DNA from: Narthecium ossifragum
Lineage: Eukaryota; Streptophyta; Magnoliopsida; Dioscoreales; Nartheciaceae
Reading direction: 5' to 3'
DNA length: 64,000 nt
NCBI GenBank assembly: GCA_963920575.1
Contig: OY986968.1
Span: 21,582,129 to 21,646,128 of the forward strand
Shown: positions 11,444 through 22,179 of the stretch, piece by piece
How the letters are laid out: each line of letters opens with the position of its first letter
Position numbering within the stretch: the first letter of the stretch is position 1
Position numbers and translations under genes: made by a program
The notes under the pieces: generated by a model
Database searches by the model: none
The model's input: the letters and a program-made list of their open reading frames with translations, nothing else
Told to the model about the DNA's origin: nothing

Positions 11444-12460
11444 GTTGTACTTAGATGCTTGCTTCACTTACTTGTATACCTTTTAGGTTTCTTGTATCTT
11501 AGGCCGTGTGCTGGCCAGTTTTGATTTGACTTTTGTGGTGGATGGCCTCACTTTTGTACTAGCTTGACATTATATATACATAGCTTTTTGGCTTTGGGGG
11601 GTGTATCCTGGGAGTGCGGGACGCTGATTGTGCTGGTCTATAGCTGTGTGTATGTGGATGAATATGATTGATTATTGTGTCTTGCAGGTGGAGCTTAGGG
11701 TAGTTTAATTTTTCGTCCCTTGTGTGATGAATGTTGTATCGCCCGTGGGCTTATCGCATAAATAGAGGAAATGCTGCCAAATTTTTCTCCAATTTTCATG
11801 CTTATTCCTTACATTCCATAAATGCAATCATGGGGTATTTCTTCTATGATTCTACAGGGCATCTATGCGGTCGCATGCACAGCTGGGTCCCGTCACGCCA
11901 TTACTTGGTTTTTAACACCTAAACCTTGATCTGCTATTCTGTTGTCTTTGTATCATCAAGGTTACGTTTTCGTATGCAGCATCTCAGGTTATCTCCACCC
12001 TGTATTCTTTGCTTTCTTTTTATACCTTAGTGTAATTGGAGGCAATTACATTTAAGTTGGGGGGTAGAATTCTAGGAATTCATAGTTATTTCTTTTATAA
12101 TAACCGAATTTTATTCATCCCTTATAACGTGTCAGATGAAGGAAGTTATGATGGTTATTGATGAAGATGCATCATTTAGAATATTATTCAATGAGTTATT
12201 CAGAAATTCATATGTCACATAAAATTCAGTAAATTTAACTTTGCATGACATGAGTTCTGTGCTTTAACACTTTTACCATGATTTAGGGATAACTTGACAT
12301 ATCCTATTGCACTTGAGCACTTTCACATGTGGATGAGTTGAAGTCAGATTCTGAACATGAAACTAGGATAGATCTATGATTTTAGGACATGTCACAGAAG
12401 ATACATGGACACATACAGTTTTCTGTCCGCAAAAATTATGTGTGTGCAAGGTGGAGGGGT
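11444..12460 (+). other. Non-coding Athila region after the env-like ORF
   Basis: No supported reading frame. The sequence is AT-rich with a second copy of the AAGTTGGGGGGT motif at about 12053-12065, like that just before the 3' LTR. This doubled polypurine-like tract could be a central priming site, but that is only inference. Confidence 0.45.
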
Positions 12461-12694
12461 TTCAACTTAGTAACCGGGCAATATGCCTAACCAGCGTGTT
12501 GTTCGCGTAAAACGGTTGGATTGCCTAACACTGAGAGAAAGGACTTTCAACTCAGTAACCGGGTAGGGTGCTTAACCAGCATGTTGTTCGCGTAAAACGG
12601 TTGAATGACCTAACAGAAAAAAAAGACTTCATACTTAGTAACCGGGCAATGTGCCTAACAAGGTGTGTTGTTCGCGTAAAACGGTTGGAGACCC
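12461..12694 (+). repeat. Three tandem copies of an about 84 bp unit
   Basis: Units start near 12461, 12546 and 12628. Each carries AGTAACCGGG, then TAACCAGC or TAACAAGG, then TTGTTCGCGTAAAACGGTT, the last being fully conserved in all three. Spacing is 82-85 bp. The array is non-coding and lies about 0.6-0.8 kb before the 3' LTR. Confidence 0.9.
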
Positions 12695-13220
12695 TTGTGA
12701 AAAAAAAGAAATGAAAGAAAAAGGACAGAGATTGTTATGTGGTAAGTGGAAAATATGTGTTTGCTTAGAATTGTGACCTGGACTGGTGGAATGTTTTGAT
12801 ATAATGGATACTCTGACACATGTGGCACCAAATACACACACTGGAGAGTCAAAGTTATTTTTGAACCATGAGTAAATATGTTGAAGTGCTGGAACTATGC
12901 TGTGATTGGTTCTTATTTACTTTATTTTTATATGACTATGGATTGAAGAATATTCTCATTGATAGTGATTCTGTTTAGTGCATTTGAATTAATGATATTA
13001 TAATGGAGTTCTAATGGCATGTTAAAGGGGATGTATAGATGTTTGTGGGTATCATCGCTGGAAACCCTCAGGAGACTATAACTCCTCCACTGGGGCCACC
13101 CAGGGGTTTAAAGGCTTGTTGCATATGCTAAGTGCAATCGTGAGACCTACGAAAGTGGCTAGTTAGACTTACGGCTTTACTCTTAATTTTTGTTTGCTTT
13201 GCTCGAGGACTAGCAAAGAT

Positions 13221-13234
13221 CAAGTTGGGGGGTG
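13221..13234 (+). other. Polypurine-like tract before the 3' LTR
   Basis: CAAGTTGGGGGGTG lies directly before the TG of the 3' LTR, where plus-strand synthesis is primed. It is G-rich but not purely purine. Confidence 0.7.
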
Positions 13235-14813
13235 TGATAAGACTTGAAAAGTGCACAAAACACCCTTGTAATTTGGCTTTGTTGGGCCCCGAGCAAGGCT
13301 GTACTGACTACTTTTCTCCCATTTCATGTATAACAGGGCTTGCTACGAGTTAGATCAACTTTGGAGCTAAAACAATGTATTTTGACGCTTTTTGGCAAGC
13401 CAGATCGATCGGACTCAACAGGAGCGATCGATCCAACTCAACCAGCGATGGGATAATGAATAACAGCCAGATCGATCGGACCCGGCATGACGGATCGATC
13501 CAGCACGGGACTTAGCATAACAATATGTGCACGATCGATCCGACTCCAATGCCCCGATCGATCCGGCTCGGACGTTACTAGCAATTAAAAGAGCCAGATC
13601 GATCCAACTCCAGGGAGGGATCGATCCAGCTCGGGCGTCAACATCGAGTAAAGGAGCTAGATCGATCCGACTCCAAAAGACGGATCGATCTGACTCGGCC
13701 AGAGGCAGAGATCGACGGCTCAGATCTAATCCGTGGGAGGTTGCTTCTAGGGCTATAAGTAGTCATTGTTTAGGGATTTTTAGGGGGGGCTTTTTCCAGA
13801 CGTTTTTGGAGAGAGTTTTTCCTATCTTTTCCATCTTTTCTTCGACGATTCTTTGGAGGAGATCCATGGCGGGAGGAGATCATCAACTTTCATCGATTGA
13901 TCAACCCTTGAAGATGAGTAACTAAAACCCTAACCATGGGATTCTTATGATGTAACTAGGGTTTTTACTATGGATTTCTTAGATCTAGGGTTTGTATACA
14001 CGATTATTTGGTTTTTATGAATTGATTATATTTTCCTATATCTTGGTGTTGTTTTCTTGCTGGATGTATGAATCGTTTTTGCTTGCACTTGATTCTAGGG
14101 CTTGTGTATGCTAGGGCTTGGATTAGATTCTTCCAAATAAGAGGATCATGCTAGTCCCATGACATCTCGGATGAAATCTTCTTCGTGATTAGGGATTGTA
14201 TAGTGCTAGTCCCACTATAGTAGTGCTAGTCCCACTACATTCCATCCCTAATCCTTCATGTATCTTATTCTTGTAGATTCGGCCATCGAGATGCTAAGTC
14301 ATCTCGATCGTACACCTTAATCCATATCTCTGCTAGTAGTTGCGATGAATTCATCGGAGTAGGAGGGTTCATTAGCAGTGAACGTAACTAATCATTCGGT
14401 CACTGAACTTAATTAATTGTTCTTGCCGACAAGGAATCCTAAACAGGATTTGTCGAGTGATAAGGAGAACTAGCCATTCCTTTATCAACTTTTAGGAAGC
14501 CATTCATCGTGTTTGTATGCCCTGATCTTAGGAAGACTTGGTAAATTCTTAGTTACTGATTAAGAATCCTGTGGTCCTTCCTCTCATATTCATAAATCAT
14601 TTAGTATAAGTTTAGTTTAATTTCAGCTTGCAATCTTTTCTCAACTTATTAGTAGGAAATTTGCTAAGTGTTCGATTTCAATCCCTTAAATCCATGTGGA
14701 CTCGACTCGGACTCTCCACTATCTACTAGTTTTTAGTAGTTAAAGTAGAGCACCGGAATATTTTGTAATTTTGGTCAGACTTGTTAAGCCACGACACTTT
14801 TCAAGTCGTATCA
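13235..14813 (+). repeat. 3' LTR of the Athila element
   Basis: It is collinear with 172-1749, including the five paired GATCGATC units at 13402-13690 and the TATA-like site near 13753. About 40 substitutions and small indels separate the two. With a grass-like rate of 1.3e-8 per site per year this would be an insertion about one million years ago; the rate is an assumption. Confidence 0.93.
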
Positions 14814-15900
14814 CACAGCTCCTCACCGAGCTCCCCCTCACCTCTCTCAAGTTTCGAAACCCTTTCCCCCACCAGATCCGACCCTCTCTCCTCCGTCCCT
14901 CTCTCCAGAGGTCGCCTAAAACCCATCTTCTCCATCGATTGGTGACCTTTGTTGGCCATCTCACGCCGTTTCTTTGCCGCTGTCAACATCCAACACCTGG
15001 AACGGCGTCGGGGACAAAGACCAAGCCCGGATCTCCTCTTCCCCGAGCTCTCAGGTAGGGTTTTCTACCTGAATTCTTTGATTCAGTTCTAGGATGTGTT
15101 CGTGGTAGCTTTCTTCATCGTTTTAATGCTATTCATGCTAGATTAGTGGCTGGTTTTGGATTCATTGATTTCGGAGTTGATTGAAAGGTTTTTAATCGGA
15201 TTTTTTTGTTGATTTTTCTTCTACCTTGCCTCCCTATGCTTAGATCTTACCTGACCTAGGTTTAATCGATGATTGATGGGTTTTAATGGAGTTTAATCAA
15301 GTTGTTCTTCTCGGATTTGATTTCAGCCCTGGATCTGTGCATCCAACTAGATTCTTCTCATATACGGTGCTATTCCGTGAGGAATCTCACTAAACTTTCA
15401 ACATGAAAGTTGTAGACCTTCGAGTCTACTCTCAGTTCCAACTGATTTCATATTTGTCTGATTTTCTTTCTATTTATGATGAATTATCTCCCGATCTGCG
15501 ATGAAACAGATTCTTTGTCAAGTTTTGGGTTTTCGTCGATTCGCGTTGGATTTCTTCTCTTATTACATTTGCTTAAGTTGTTGGTGTGTTTTCCTGTCCT
15601 TGAATTCCTAAACTTGCAATGTCTAGTGATAATATTTGTGATTATAGGGTGATCTTGTTCTTAAACAAACCCTGGGTTTTACCTAAGATTTGCTAATGAA
15701 GGTACAGAGGCCAACTTAGATATTTTCTTTTTTTAAATGTCCAGTTATGTCACAGCTGTACTTCCCAGATTTTTGCAAAGTTATCTCTTCATTATAAGAT
15801 ATTCTATGAACTCGCTTGAGTGTTTATGCTTGTTGTGATCTTGTAGTCATTATAAGTTGTACTTCCGGTAAATGATTGCAATGTACTCTTAAACATCTTA
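14814..15900 (+). repeat. Right half of the host sequence split by Athila, probably an LTR
   Basis: CT-rich leader-like sequence continues to about 15050, where CTCAG/GTAGGG looks like a splice donor. At 15397-15438 there is AACATGAAAGTTGTAG followed by a CGAGTCTACTCTC block. A closely related block (inverted) lies at about 56045-56090 inside the solo LTR at 54640-56884. This shared block suggests that 1-171 plus 14814 onward is part of a related LTR. I cannot see its ends. Confidence 0.4.
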
Positions 15901-16978
15901 GCCAATAAGAAACAAGCTAGACTTCATACTGTCTTACATTCTATTAGTACACTCTTTAAGTAATCTGTGATCTAATAAGAGATTTACAAGGGTTCATGAG
16001 TAAGTGATGTAATGGGGGCATTTGCACCGCTACTAATTCTAAATGCCCCACTACGAAGTAATTTGTGATCTAATAAGAGATTTTCCATGTGTTATGGATG
16101 TAATTGTGTGTGATTTCTTGATATTATTCTGTAATTTATTGAGGAATTTGTTGTTTTCTCCACCATTTTGAAGCATTTCACCCAAGATCTAATCTTTTTC
16201 TTGCTTAAAATCTCTTTGCTCGAATTTGTACTAATTAAATAAGCTAGATTGTATTTTCCATAGTAGACTGGATTTTGAAACTTTGATGAGTGTACAATTT
16301 TCGTTGTAGCAATCTCTTGAGAATGATGTATTCAAAACAAGAAAAAAAAACAAACAATGCCAGAGCCTTTCAATTGATGTTATGTTTCGTAATAAATCCA
16401 TTCTATCCTCTGGTTGATATTCCCGCATATTTCACTTGTTGATAGAGTTCGACGAAGTGAAAAGTAGCTGTAGGATTTAGTTCAGTCTTATACAGTATCT
16501 TGCTACTATTTTTGCTGCCTATTTGAAATGCAACTATTGTTCCTATATGTTGATATAAATATGTATATGCATGTATTAGGTTTTCATCATATCCTTAGAT
16601 ATTTTCAAGTCATGCACCCAACCGAGCTGGACGCAGATCGTGAAATCTGAGCAAAGTGCGTTTAATTCACACCACCAATCTGTGCAACAAAGCTTTCCTA
16701 TTTCCTTCTCTGGCAGCTACAAAGCAGGAAAACAATTCCCTCTCATGCAGGATGCTAACGTTGTCCTCAACAGCAGAAAAGCTCTTGAAACATATGTTCT
16801 CATGTGCTTTTTCAAGCCTGTTATGGTGTGGTTGTTTAATTATTGTAACAATGTGATGGTTTGGTTGTTTAATTACTGTAACTGTGGATGTTTTTTAATT
16901 ATTGCAACTGTGGTTGGTTAATTATTGCAACAATGTGATGTAATGGTATGGTTGTTTTAAACTTTTAATTATTGTAAA
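15901..16978. other. Non-coding region without a supported gene
   Basis: AT-rich sequence. A block GTGATCTAATAAGAGATTT is present twice (about 15967-15985 and 16065-16083). The piece 16810-16935 has several copies of TGGTTGTTTAATTATTG-like words. I see no reading frame with family resemblance. Confidence 0.5.
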
Positions 16979-17270
16979 AATTTCGGTTCAGTTCCAAAAA
17001 GTTCGGTTTGGTTCCATAAAGTTCGGTTCAATTCCAAAAAGTTCGGTTCAATTCCAAAAAGTTCGGTTCAATTCCAAAAAGTTCGGTTCGGTTATATACA
17101 AAAGTTCAGTTCGGTTCGGTTCCAATTATTTTGAAATAAAATAATTTCGGTTCGGTTCGGTTCCTGCATAAGTTCGATTCGGTTCGATTCTCTAAAAACA
17201 GAACTGAAAAAAATTCGGTTCTTCGGTTCTGGACCGAGAACCGAACCGAGAACAAAATGCTCACCCCTAA
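16979..17270 (-). mobile_element. hAT-like transposon end with GTTCGGTT subterminal repeats
   Basis: The stretch is packed with TTCGGTTC words, on both strands, and ends in TGCTCACCCCTA at 17259-17270, the complement of TAGGGGTGAGCA. Plant hAT elements commonly end this way with CGGTTCGGTT subterminal arrays. I could not find the opposite end or a target duplication, so this is one end of a non-autonomous or truncated copy. Confidence 0.6.
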
Positions 17271-17466
17271 GAGTGGGTGAGAAGTAGTAAAGGTTGCCAA
17301 CCTTTTTTTTCTCTCACTAGTCAGCTTCTACCACCCTCTCTCTTGGCCGAGTCCACATTGAGCATCAGCAAAGGTGGGTGCTTCACCATAGATCTCACGA
17401 CAGTCGGATCGCTGAGGATTTAGTGTTATGTCTATTGTTTGAAGTTTTCTCTTTTCCCTTTTAAAG

Positions 17467-18060
17467 TAATGTTCATGAATGGATGTCAATATTCTCTTTG
17501 GGAAATAGAATACCTATGAAAGAGGATTTGGTATTCATGAAAGGCCTATGGTATTCTCTTTTCTCTTTTTCATTGATATATATGGATGGCTTGCAGTAAA
17601 AGAGAATACTTATAAAACAGGATTTAGTGCTCATGCGATGTTTTCAGTTTGCTCTTCTCCCTTTTTGATTAATGTTCATGAATGAATATCAATATTCTCT
17701 TTGGAAAAAGAGAATACCTATGAAAGAGGATTTGGTGTTCATGAAAGGTCTCCGGTATTCTCTTTTCTCTTTTTCATTGATATACATGAATAGATTGCAG
17801 TATTCTCTTTGTAAAAAGAGAATAAATATAAAACAGGATTTAGTGCTCATGCGATGTTTTTCAGTTTGCTCTTCTCCCTTTTTGGTATTCATGAAAGGTG
17901 TGCAGTATTATCTTTCCTCTTTTTTCATTGATATACATGAATTGATTGTAATATTCTCTTTGTAAAAAGAGAATACCTATCAAATAGGATTTAGTTGCAA
18001 GGCTTGCAGTTTTCTCTTTTACTTATACGTTCATGCATGGTTGCAATCTTCTCCAGTATT
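17467..18060 (+). repeat. Tandem array of an about 203 bp unit with small hairpins
   Basis: TAATGTTCATGAATG starts at 17467 and again at 17670, giving a 203 bp period; a shorter third copy follows from about 17880. Each copy contains ATTCTCTTT-(G)-AAAAAGAGAAT, an almost perfect short hairpin (17694-17715, 17802-17823, 17953-17974), and GGATTTAGTGCTCATGCGATG-like words. The array ends exactly where the pectate lyase fragment begins, so it may have been intron sequence. Confidence 0.8.
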
Positions 18061-18073
18061 CTCTTTTCTCCAG

Positions 18074-18435
18074 AAGAACCCATGTGGATTGTCTTCGCCC
18101 GCAACATGAGGATCCGGCTGTCCGAGGAGCTCATCATACAGAGCCATAAGACCATCGACGAGCGGGGAGCCAACGTACGCATCGTCGGCGGTGGCGGCCT
18201 CATCATCCAATATGTGGAGAGCGTCATAATCGACGGTATCCATGTACATGACATCAAGGCTGGCCGTGGCAGTGTGTTCCGGGGCTCCATCGACCACTTC
18301 GGCGACCGTACCGCCAGCGACAACAATGGCATCTCCATCTTCGGCTCCACCAACATATGGATCGACCACGTCTCCATGTCCAACTGCATGGATGACCTCA
18401 TCGGCGCCATTCAGGGCACCACCGCCGAGGGGTTC
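18074..18435 (+). pseudogene. Pectate lyase (PL1) fragment
   Basis: Pectate lyases cleave de-esterified pectin in plant cell walls by beta-elimination with calcium. The fragment covers a central part of the fold: MWIVFARNM, KTIDERGANV, a glycine-rich GGGGLIIQYV, the HVHDI motif, DNNGISIFGS and IWIDHVSMSNC, all diagnostic of plant PL1. It starts at a plausible splice acceptor (TTTCTCCAG/AA at 18073) and loses similarity after about 18430, where the catalytic Arg-containing region should follow. Plant enzymes are about 400-450 residues; only about 120 are here. No upstream exon with a signal peptide was found. A gene fragment, not a working gene. Confidence 0.85.
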
Positions 18436-18904
18436 GCGCAGGGCGCCCCAGGAGGAGGTGAGCGCCGCGATATCGACGGTGGTCTCTGGCTAGCGGCGGC
18501 GGCGGCGGTTGGGTGGTGGTGAGGAGGCGAGGAGAGAGGAGGAGGAGGACGAGCGAGAGGAGGGTGTAGTTTCTTGGATGTGGTTGTAGAAGGGGAGCAT
18601 ATGTGTCTTTTGAAACCTTAAATGATGTTAAGAGAGCAAATCTTATGATTAGTGTTTTTTTAACAGGATAAGTTCATTTTATGATGCCGCCTCCTAATTC
18701 CCCCCAAAAAAATAGTTTAACTAGGGAGACTTTTTTCCATAGGCAAATCGCTTGGTGCTGCTTGAAACATGCCTACCTACTCATAATGGGCCACCAAACA
18801 AACCATTCATGACCGATTCCAAAGTATCAAACAAACAATTTAAAAATATCATAAATCCATCTATGATGCTTAGATAAACTAAATCTGTGAGACAAATCTC
18901 CATG
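18436..18904. other. Non-coding region between pectate lyase fragment and Pack-MULE
   Basis: A purine-rich stretch (GGAGGAGG words, 18500-18590) is followed by AT-rich sequence. No gene is supported. Confidence 0.5.
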
Positions 18905-18913
18905 ATGATAATA
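18905..18913 (+). repeat. Left 9 bp target site duplication of the Pack-MULE
   Basis: ATGATAATA is repeated exactly at 20776-20784. Nine base pairs is the usual length for Mutator-like elements. Confidence 0.9.
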
Positions 18914-19099
18914 GGGTTAATAACAGTTTACTCCCCTCTAGTTTGACAATATGTCAATTTATCCCCTATATTTTAAAACGTGACAAAACACACCCTTAAC
19001 TTATCAATGTGGTCGTTTTAAACCCTAATCGACTAACTCCGTCAGTGGCCTGACGGTAAACCGGTTAAATAGGTAGTTTGACTGATTTTGACCGCTGAG

Positions 19100-19470
19100 A
19101 AAATGAGAGAGAGAGAGGAAGAGGGGTGACGTCACGGTGACGTCACTCTCTCCACGTCGATTTTGACCGGACAGGAGAAAATGAGAGAGAGGAAGAGGGG
19201 TGACGTCACGGTGACGTCACGGTGACGTCACTCTCTCCATGTCGATTTTGACCGGTCAAAATCGGGAGAAAATGAGAGGGAGGAAGAGGGGTGACGTCAC
19301 AGTGACGTCACTCTCTCCACGTCGATTTTGACCGGTCAAACCGGGGAGAAAATGAGAGAGAGAGGAAGAGGGGTGACGTCACTCTCTCTATCACTGTCGA
19401 TTTTGACCACCGGTTGACCAAATTTTGAGAGAAAATGTGAGAGAGAGGAAGAGCGGTGACGTCACTGTCG
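19100..19470. repeat. Tandem repeat with nine TGACGTCA palindromes
   Basis: Five imperfect units of about 70-90 bp share GAGAGAGGAAGAGGGG, TGACGTCA and TCGATTTTGACCGG. The palindrome occurs at 19127, 19138, 19201, 19212, 19223, 19292, 19303, 19374 and 19457. Neighbouring copies are exactly 11 bp apart. TGACGTCA is the core of bZIP (TGA/CREB-type) binding sites. Confidence 0.9.
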
Positions 19471-19559
19471 ACGCGACCGGTGGCGGATAAGGGCTCATCC
19501 TCTGCTCCGGTGACCTCGTCGCCCGCGTAGCCCTCAGAGTCCAAGACAGCCCCGGATCC

Positions 19560-20000
19560 ACCGGCTCCAGAGGGCTGTGCGACCACATGGTGTCGTGCTC
19601 CGTTGACCACCTCGAGGCCCAGGAGATCCGGGAGCGCATCCTCAACTATATGCGCGCGGGAGCTCTCCTGGTTCGACCTCGTCTTCCTCGGAATCGGGGT
19701 CGTCATCGGCGCCGGCATCTTCATGCTCACAGGTGAGGAGGCCCACCTCCACGCCGGCCCATCATCTCCTACGCCATCTCGGGCCTCATTGCTATGCTCT
19801 CCGTCCTCTGCCACTCTGAGTTCACCGTCGACATCCCCTTGGCCGGCGGGTCCTTCGCGTACCTCCGTGTAGAGCTCGGCGATTTCGTCGCGTTCATCGC
19901 AGCCGGCAACATACTCTTCGAGTAAGTCGTCACCGGCACCGCTGTCTCCCGTGCCTGGTCGTCCTACCTTGCCACTCTGTTCAACTAGCCCAGCGCCCCC
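19560..20000 (+). pseudogene. Captured fragment of a cationic amino acid transporter (CAT)
   Basis: CAT proteins carry basic amino acids across membranes in the APC family. The fragment shows the CAT N-terminal cytosolic piece (LEAQEIRERILNYMR), then, after a frameshift, SWFDLVFLGIGVVIGAGIF, the TM1 signature, then LTGEEAHLHAG. A further frameshift leads to SYAISGLIAMLSVLCHSEF and AGGSFAYLRVELGDF. A stop follows AAGNILFE. About a quarter of a 550-600 residue transporter is present. It lies inside the Pack-MULE and is not a functional gene. Confidence 0.82.
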
Positions 20001-20448
20001 ACCGCATCCCAGCCCAGCGCCCCCGCCGCTGTCGACAAGAACCCGCTCAAGATTCACACCGCGCGTGGCCCGCCGGTGAATTCCTCGAATGCTCGTCTCT
20101 CTCTTGGTTCGGTCCGGAGAGATCACCATCCCTTTGGAGGGAGGGAGAGGAGATGGACCACCGTAGCCCCATCTTTCCTCGCCCCGCCTGGCCCGCCCCC
20201 ACCACCACTCCCTCCGAGCCAACCCCATCTCTCCCATTGCCAACCGTTTAAATGCCTCTCTTGATGGTTTTGTTTCGCTTTCTTACGCGATGGAGATGAT
20301 GGTGGAATCATCCCTGTTCCAATGCAAGGGAGAGGGAGACGATGACGATGAAGCTGGCGAGGACGTCCAACGGGACCATGCCGGGGAGCAAGTACAGCCA
20401 GAACCCTGGGAGGGTGGAGAAGCTGATGAGAGAGAGGGAGCTCAGGAA

Positions 20449-20524
20449 ATCCCGAGACGGCGTAGGAGATGATGATGGCGGGGCCGGTGTGGAGGCGGGC
20501 CTCCTAGCATGTGAGCACGAAGAC
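20449..20524 (-). pseudogene. Second, inverted CAT fragment
   Basis: The complement reads VFVLT, a stop, then EARLHTGPAIIISYAVSG, the TM1-TM2 region of a plant CAT. It is a different paralogue or diverged copy from that at 19560-20000, and lies in the opposite direction. The 20310-20448 segment next to it gives an open hydrophobic reading on the same strand that I could not assign. Confidence 0.65.
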
Positions 20525-20775
20525 ATTTTAGTGCAATTGCATGACAAAGAGAAGCACCAGCGCCAAGTTAACCGGGAAAAACCGATCAAGCGTGGTCACG
20601 TGCGTCGCACGTGACCTATTTAGCTGCTTTTGCCGTCAGCCTGGTTAACAGCGTTTGAGATTTGAGTGTAAAATGACCACATTGATAAATTAAGGGTTCA
20701 TTTTGTCACGTTTTAAACTATATGGGGTAAATTGATATATTGTGAAACTAGAGGGGAGTAAAGTGTTATTAACCC

Positions 20776-20784
20776 ATGATAATA
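20776..20784 (+). repeat. Right 9 bp target site duplication of the Pack-MULE
   Basis: ATGATAATA, identical to 18905-18913. Confidence 0.9.
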
Positions 20785-22179
20785 AGACTCCAAAAGAGAA
20801 ATACCTTTGAGTAGAGGAGGCAAAGACGAGGTGGAGATAACAGCATAAGGAAGTAATCGCCGTGGGAGAGTGGCCACGAGAGAAAAGCTCTTCTCCTCAC
20901 CGGGAGAAGGGAAAGAGAGGGAGGTGGGCGCTAGTGGGCGTGCAGCCGCGCAATGAGTGAAGAAAGAGAGTGAGGGGAACGGTCTCGTCACTTTGCTTGT
21001 CCTAGGGCATCCGATAAGAATTCTTTACATCCATTAGCCGAGCCGGTGAGCGGCGACGGAAGAAACAATCTTGAGAGAGTGCGTTCAAAAGAGAAAAACA
21101 CAAAGTAAGAGAGAGAAAAACATATTCTAATTTGGTGGAAGTTTCCACGTCGTTTACTTACTAATGCCGCACCCGATCCGCAACTTGCTGGCTGCCGTCG
21201 GTACGGTATCACCGCTCTATTATTAAAAAAGCAGTAACATGAAATGTTTCATGGGCCTATGGTCAATTCCCCTAAAAATTATCAATGACGCACATGCTAT
21301 TTGTCGTATCAACTTGTTTTAAATTAAGCATAACTTAAAGTGGATAAATACCTTACGACTGAAACAACATGAAAGTCCTCTAGTGGGCTTTGACCAACAA
21401 TCACGGAAATTACCAAAATGATCATGCGTTTAAACAGGGAAATATCTTAGACTTTTTTAACGGATTCCGGAAGCCTGAAGGAACTTCTGCAGGCCCCGCA
21501 ATGATAAATCTCAATCATTGAATGTTAATTCAATGATTGAGATCAAGTCACATTTATTTAGTTAATAATTAAAATAACAAATAAAAGAGAAAAATAGTCA
21601 ATTTGATTCCGATCCGCGGAGTTTTATTGCCAGTCGTAATCCAGAATTGTCTTTAGTCCGCAATAGTTTATCTCCAACCAACGCGTTAGGTTAGCGGCAT
21701 CATACTTTATTCATCTAAATTTAAAATACAATAAACTACAGGTCTGTTCAAGTTTTAATATATAAAAATAAATAAAGGAATAAGACTCCCAATACAGCTA
21801 GTGTGAACGTCGAATGGTGATATCAACCAGAAGTTCCAGGCTTCCAGCTCATAGAAGACTTCTATTATAATACACATGTCATCGAAACAGTCAATTAGTT
21901 CATTTGTGATGGTCGGATTAGATTAATTAATTAATAGTTAATTGATTGAATTATATTAATAATAAGGTATCGATCGGTTGATAAACTAATATAATAGATT
22001 ATCAATTCATTAGAAAGAATTCAACTATCAATTCTGATATATGTAACGCACATACCACATTAATATGTACATAAATCAACGCGTCTCAACTCGTTCGGCT
22101 GGTAAGTAAACATCGCAGCTCCCCTCCTCTTTTAAGTCTTAAGACTATACTCCGGCCGGCCATCCAGATCCCGGGATCC
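20785..22179. other. Intergenic region upstream of receptor kinase A
   Basis: The first 450 bp contain purine-rich sequence that, on the minus strand, looks like an exon ending at a splice donor (CTCAAAG/GTATTT near 20810), but I can assign no protein to it. The rest is AT-rich. A perfect 15 bp stem with 6 nt loop lies at 21508-21543. No promoter element for the kinase is convincing. Confidence 0.45.

Larger units (their letters stand above)
172..14813 (+). mobile_element. Athila-lineage Ty3/gypsy LTR retrotransposon with env-like third ORF
   Basis: The element is 14,642 bp with two LTRs of 1578 and 1579 bp that begin TG and end CA. Comparing the LTRs by eye I count about 40 differences, roughly 97% identity. 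Internal order is primer site, gag, protease, reverse transcriptase, RNase H, integrase, a long non-coding stretch, an env-like ORF, a tandem-repeat zone and a G-rich tract before the 3' LTR. The primer site matches the 3' end of plant tRNA-Asp, as in Athila elements. The coding region carries several stops and frameshifts, so this copy is not autonomous. The flanking 5 bp (caccg / cacag) differ at one position, consistent with a target duplication that has mutated once. Confidence 0.93.
18914..20775. mobile_element. Pack-MULE: non-autonomous Mutator-like element with captured gene fragments
   Basis: The 1862 bp element begins GGGTTAATAACAG and ends CTTTGTTATTAACCC-like (inverted). The terminal inverted repeats align for about 107 bp with roughly 10 mismatches, and weaker similarity extends to about 165 bp, including the CTGACGG and TTAAATAGGT words. 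A perfect 9 bp duplication flanks it. No transposase is present. It carries fragments of a cationic amino acid transporter gene and a tandem repeat rich in TGACGTCA. Long inverted repeats, 9 bp duplication and captured gene pieces define a Pack-MULE. Confidence 0.92.

Noticed and set aside
14771..15058. Possible short protein-coding exon ending at a GTAGGG donor
   Set aside because: The frame starts inside the Athila LTR and the rest is CT-rich leader-like sequence with no family resemblance.
17995..18522. Complete 175-residue pectate lyase
   Set aside because: The N-terminal part reads repeat sequence and the catalytic end is missing; only the central fragment is real.
19308..20243. 311-codon minus-strand frame inside the Pack-MULE
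   Set aside because: It is the complement of the tandem repeat and the CAT fragment; the meaningful reading is on the plus strand.
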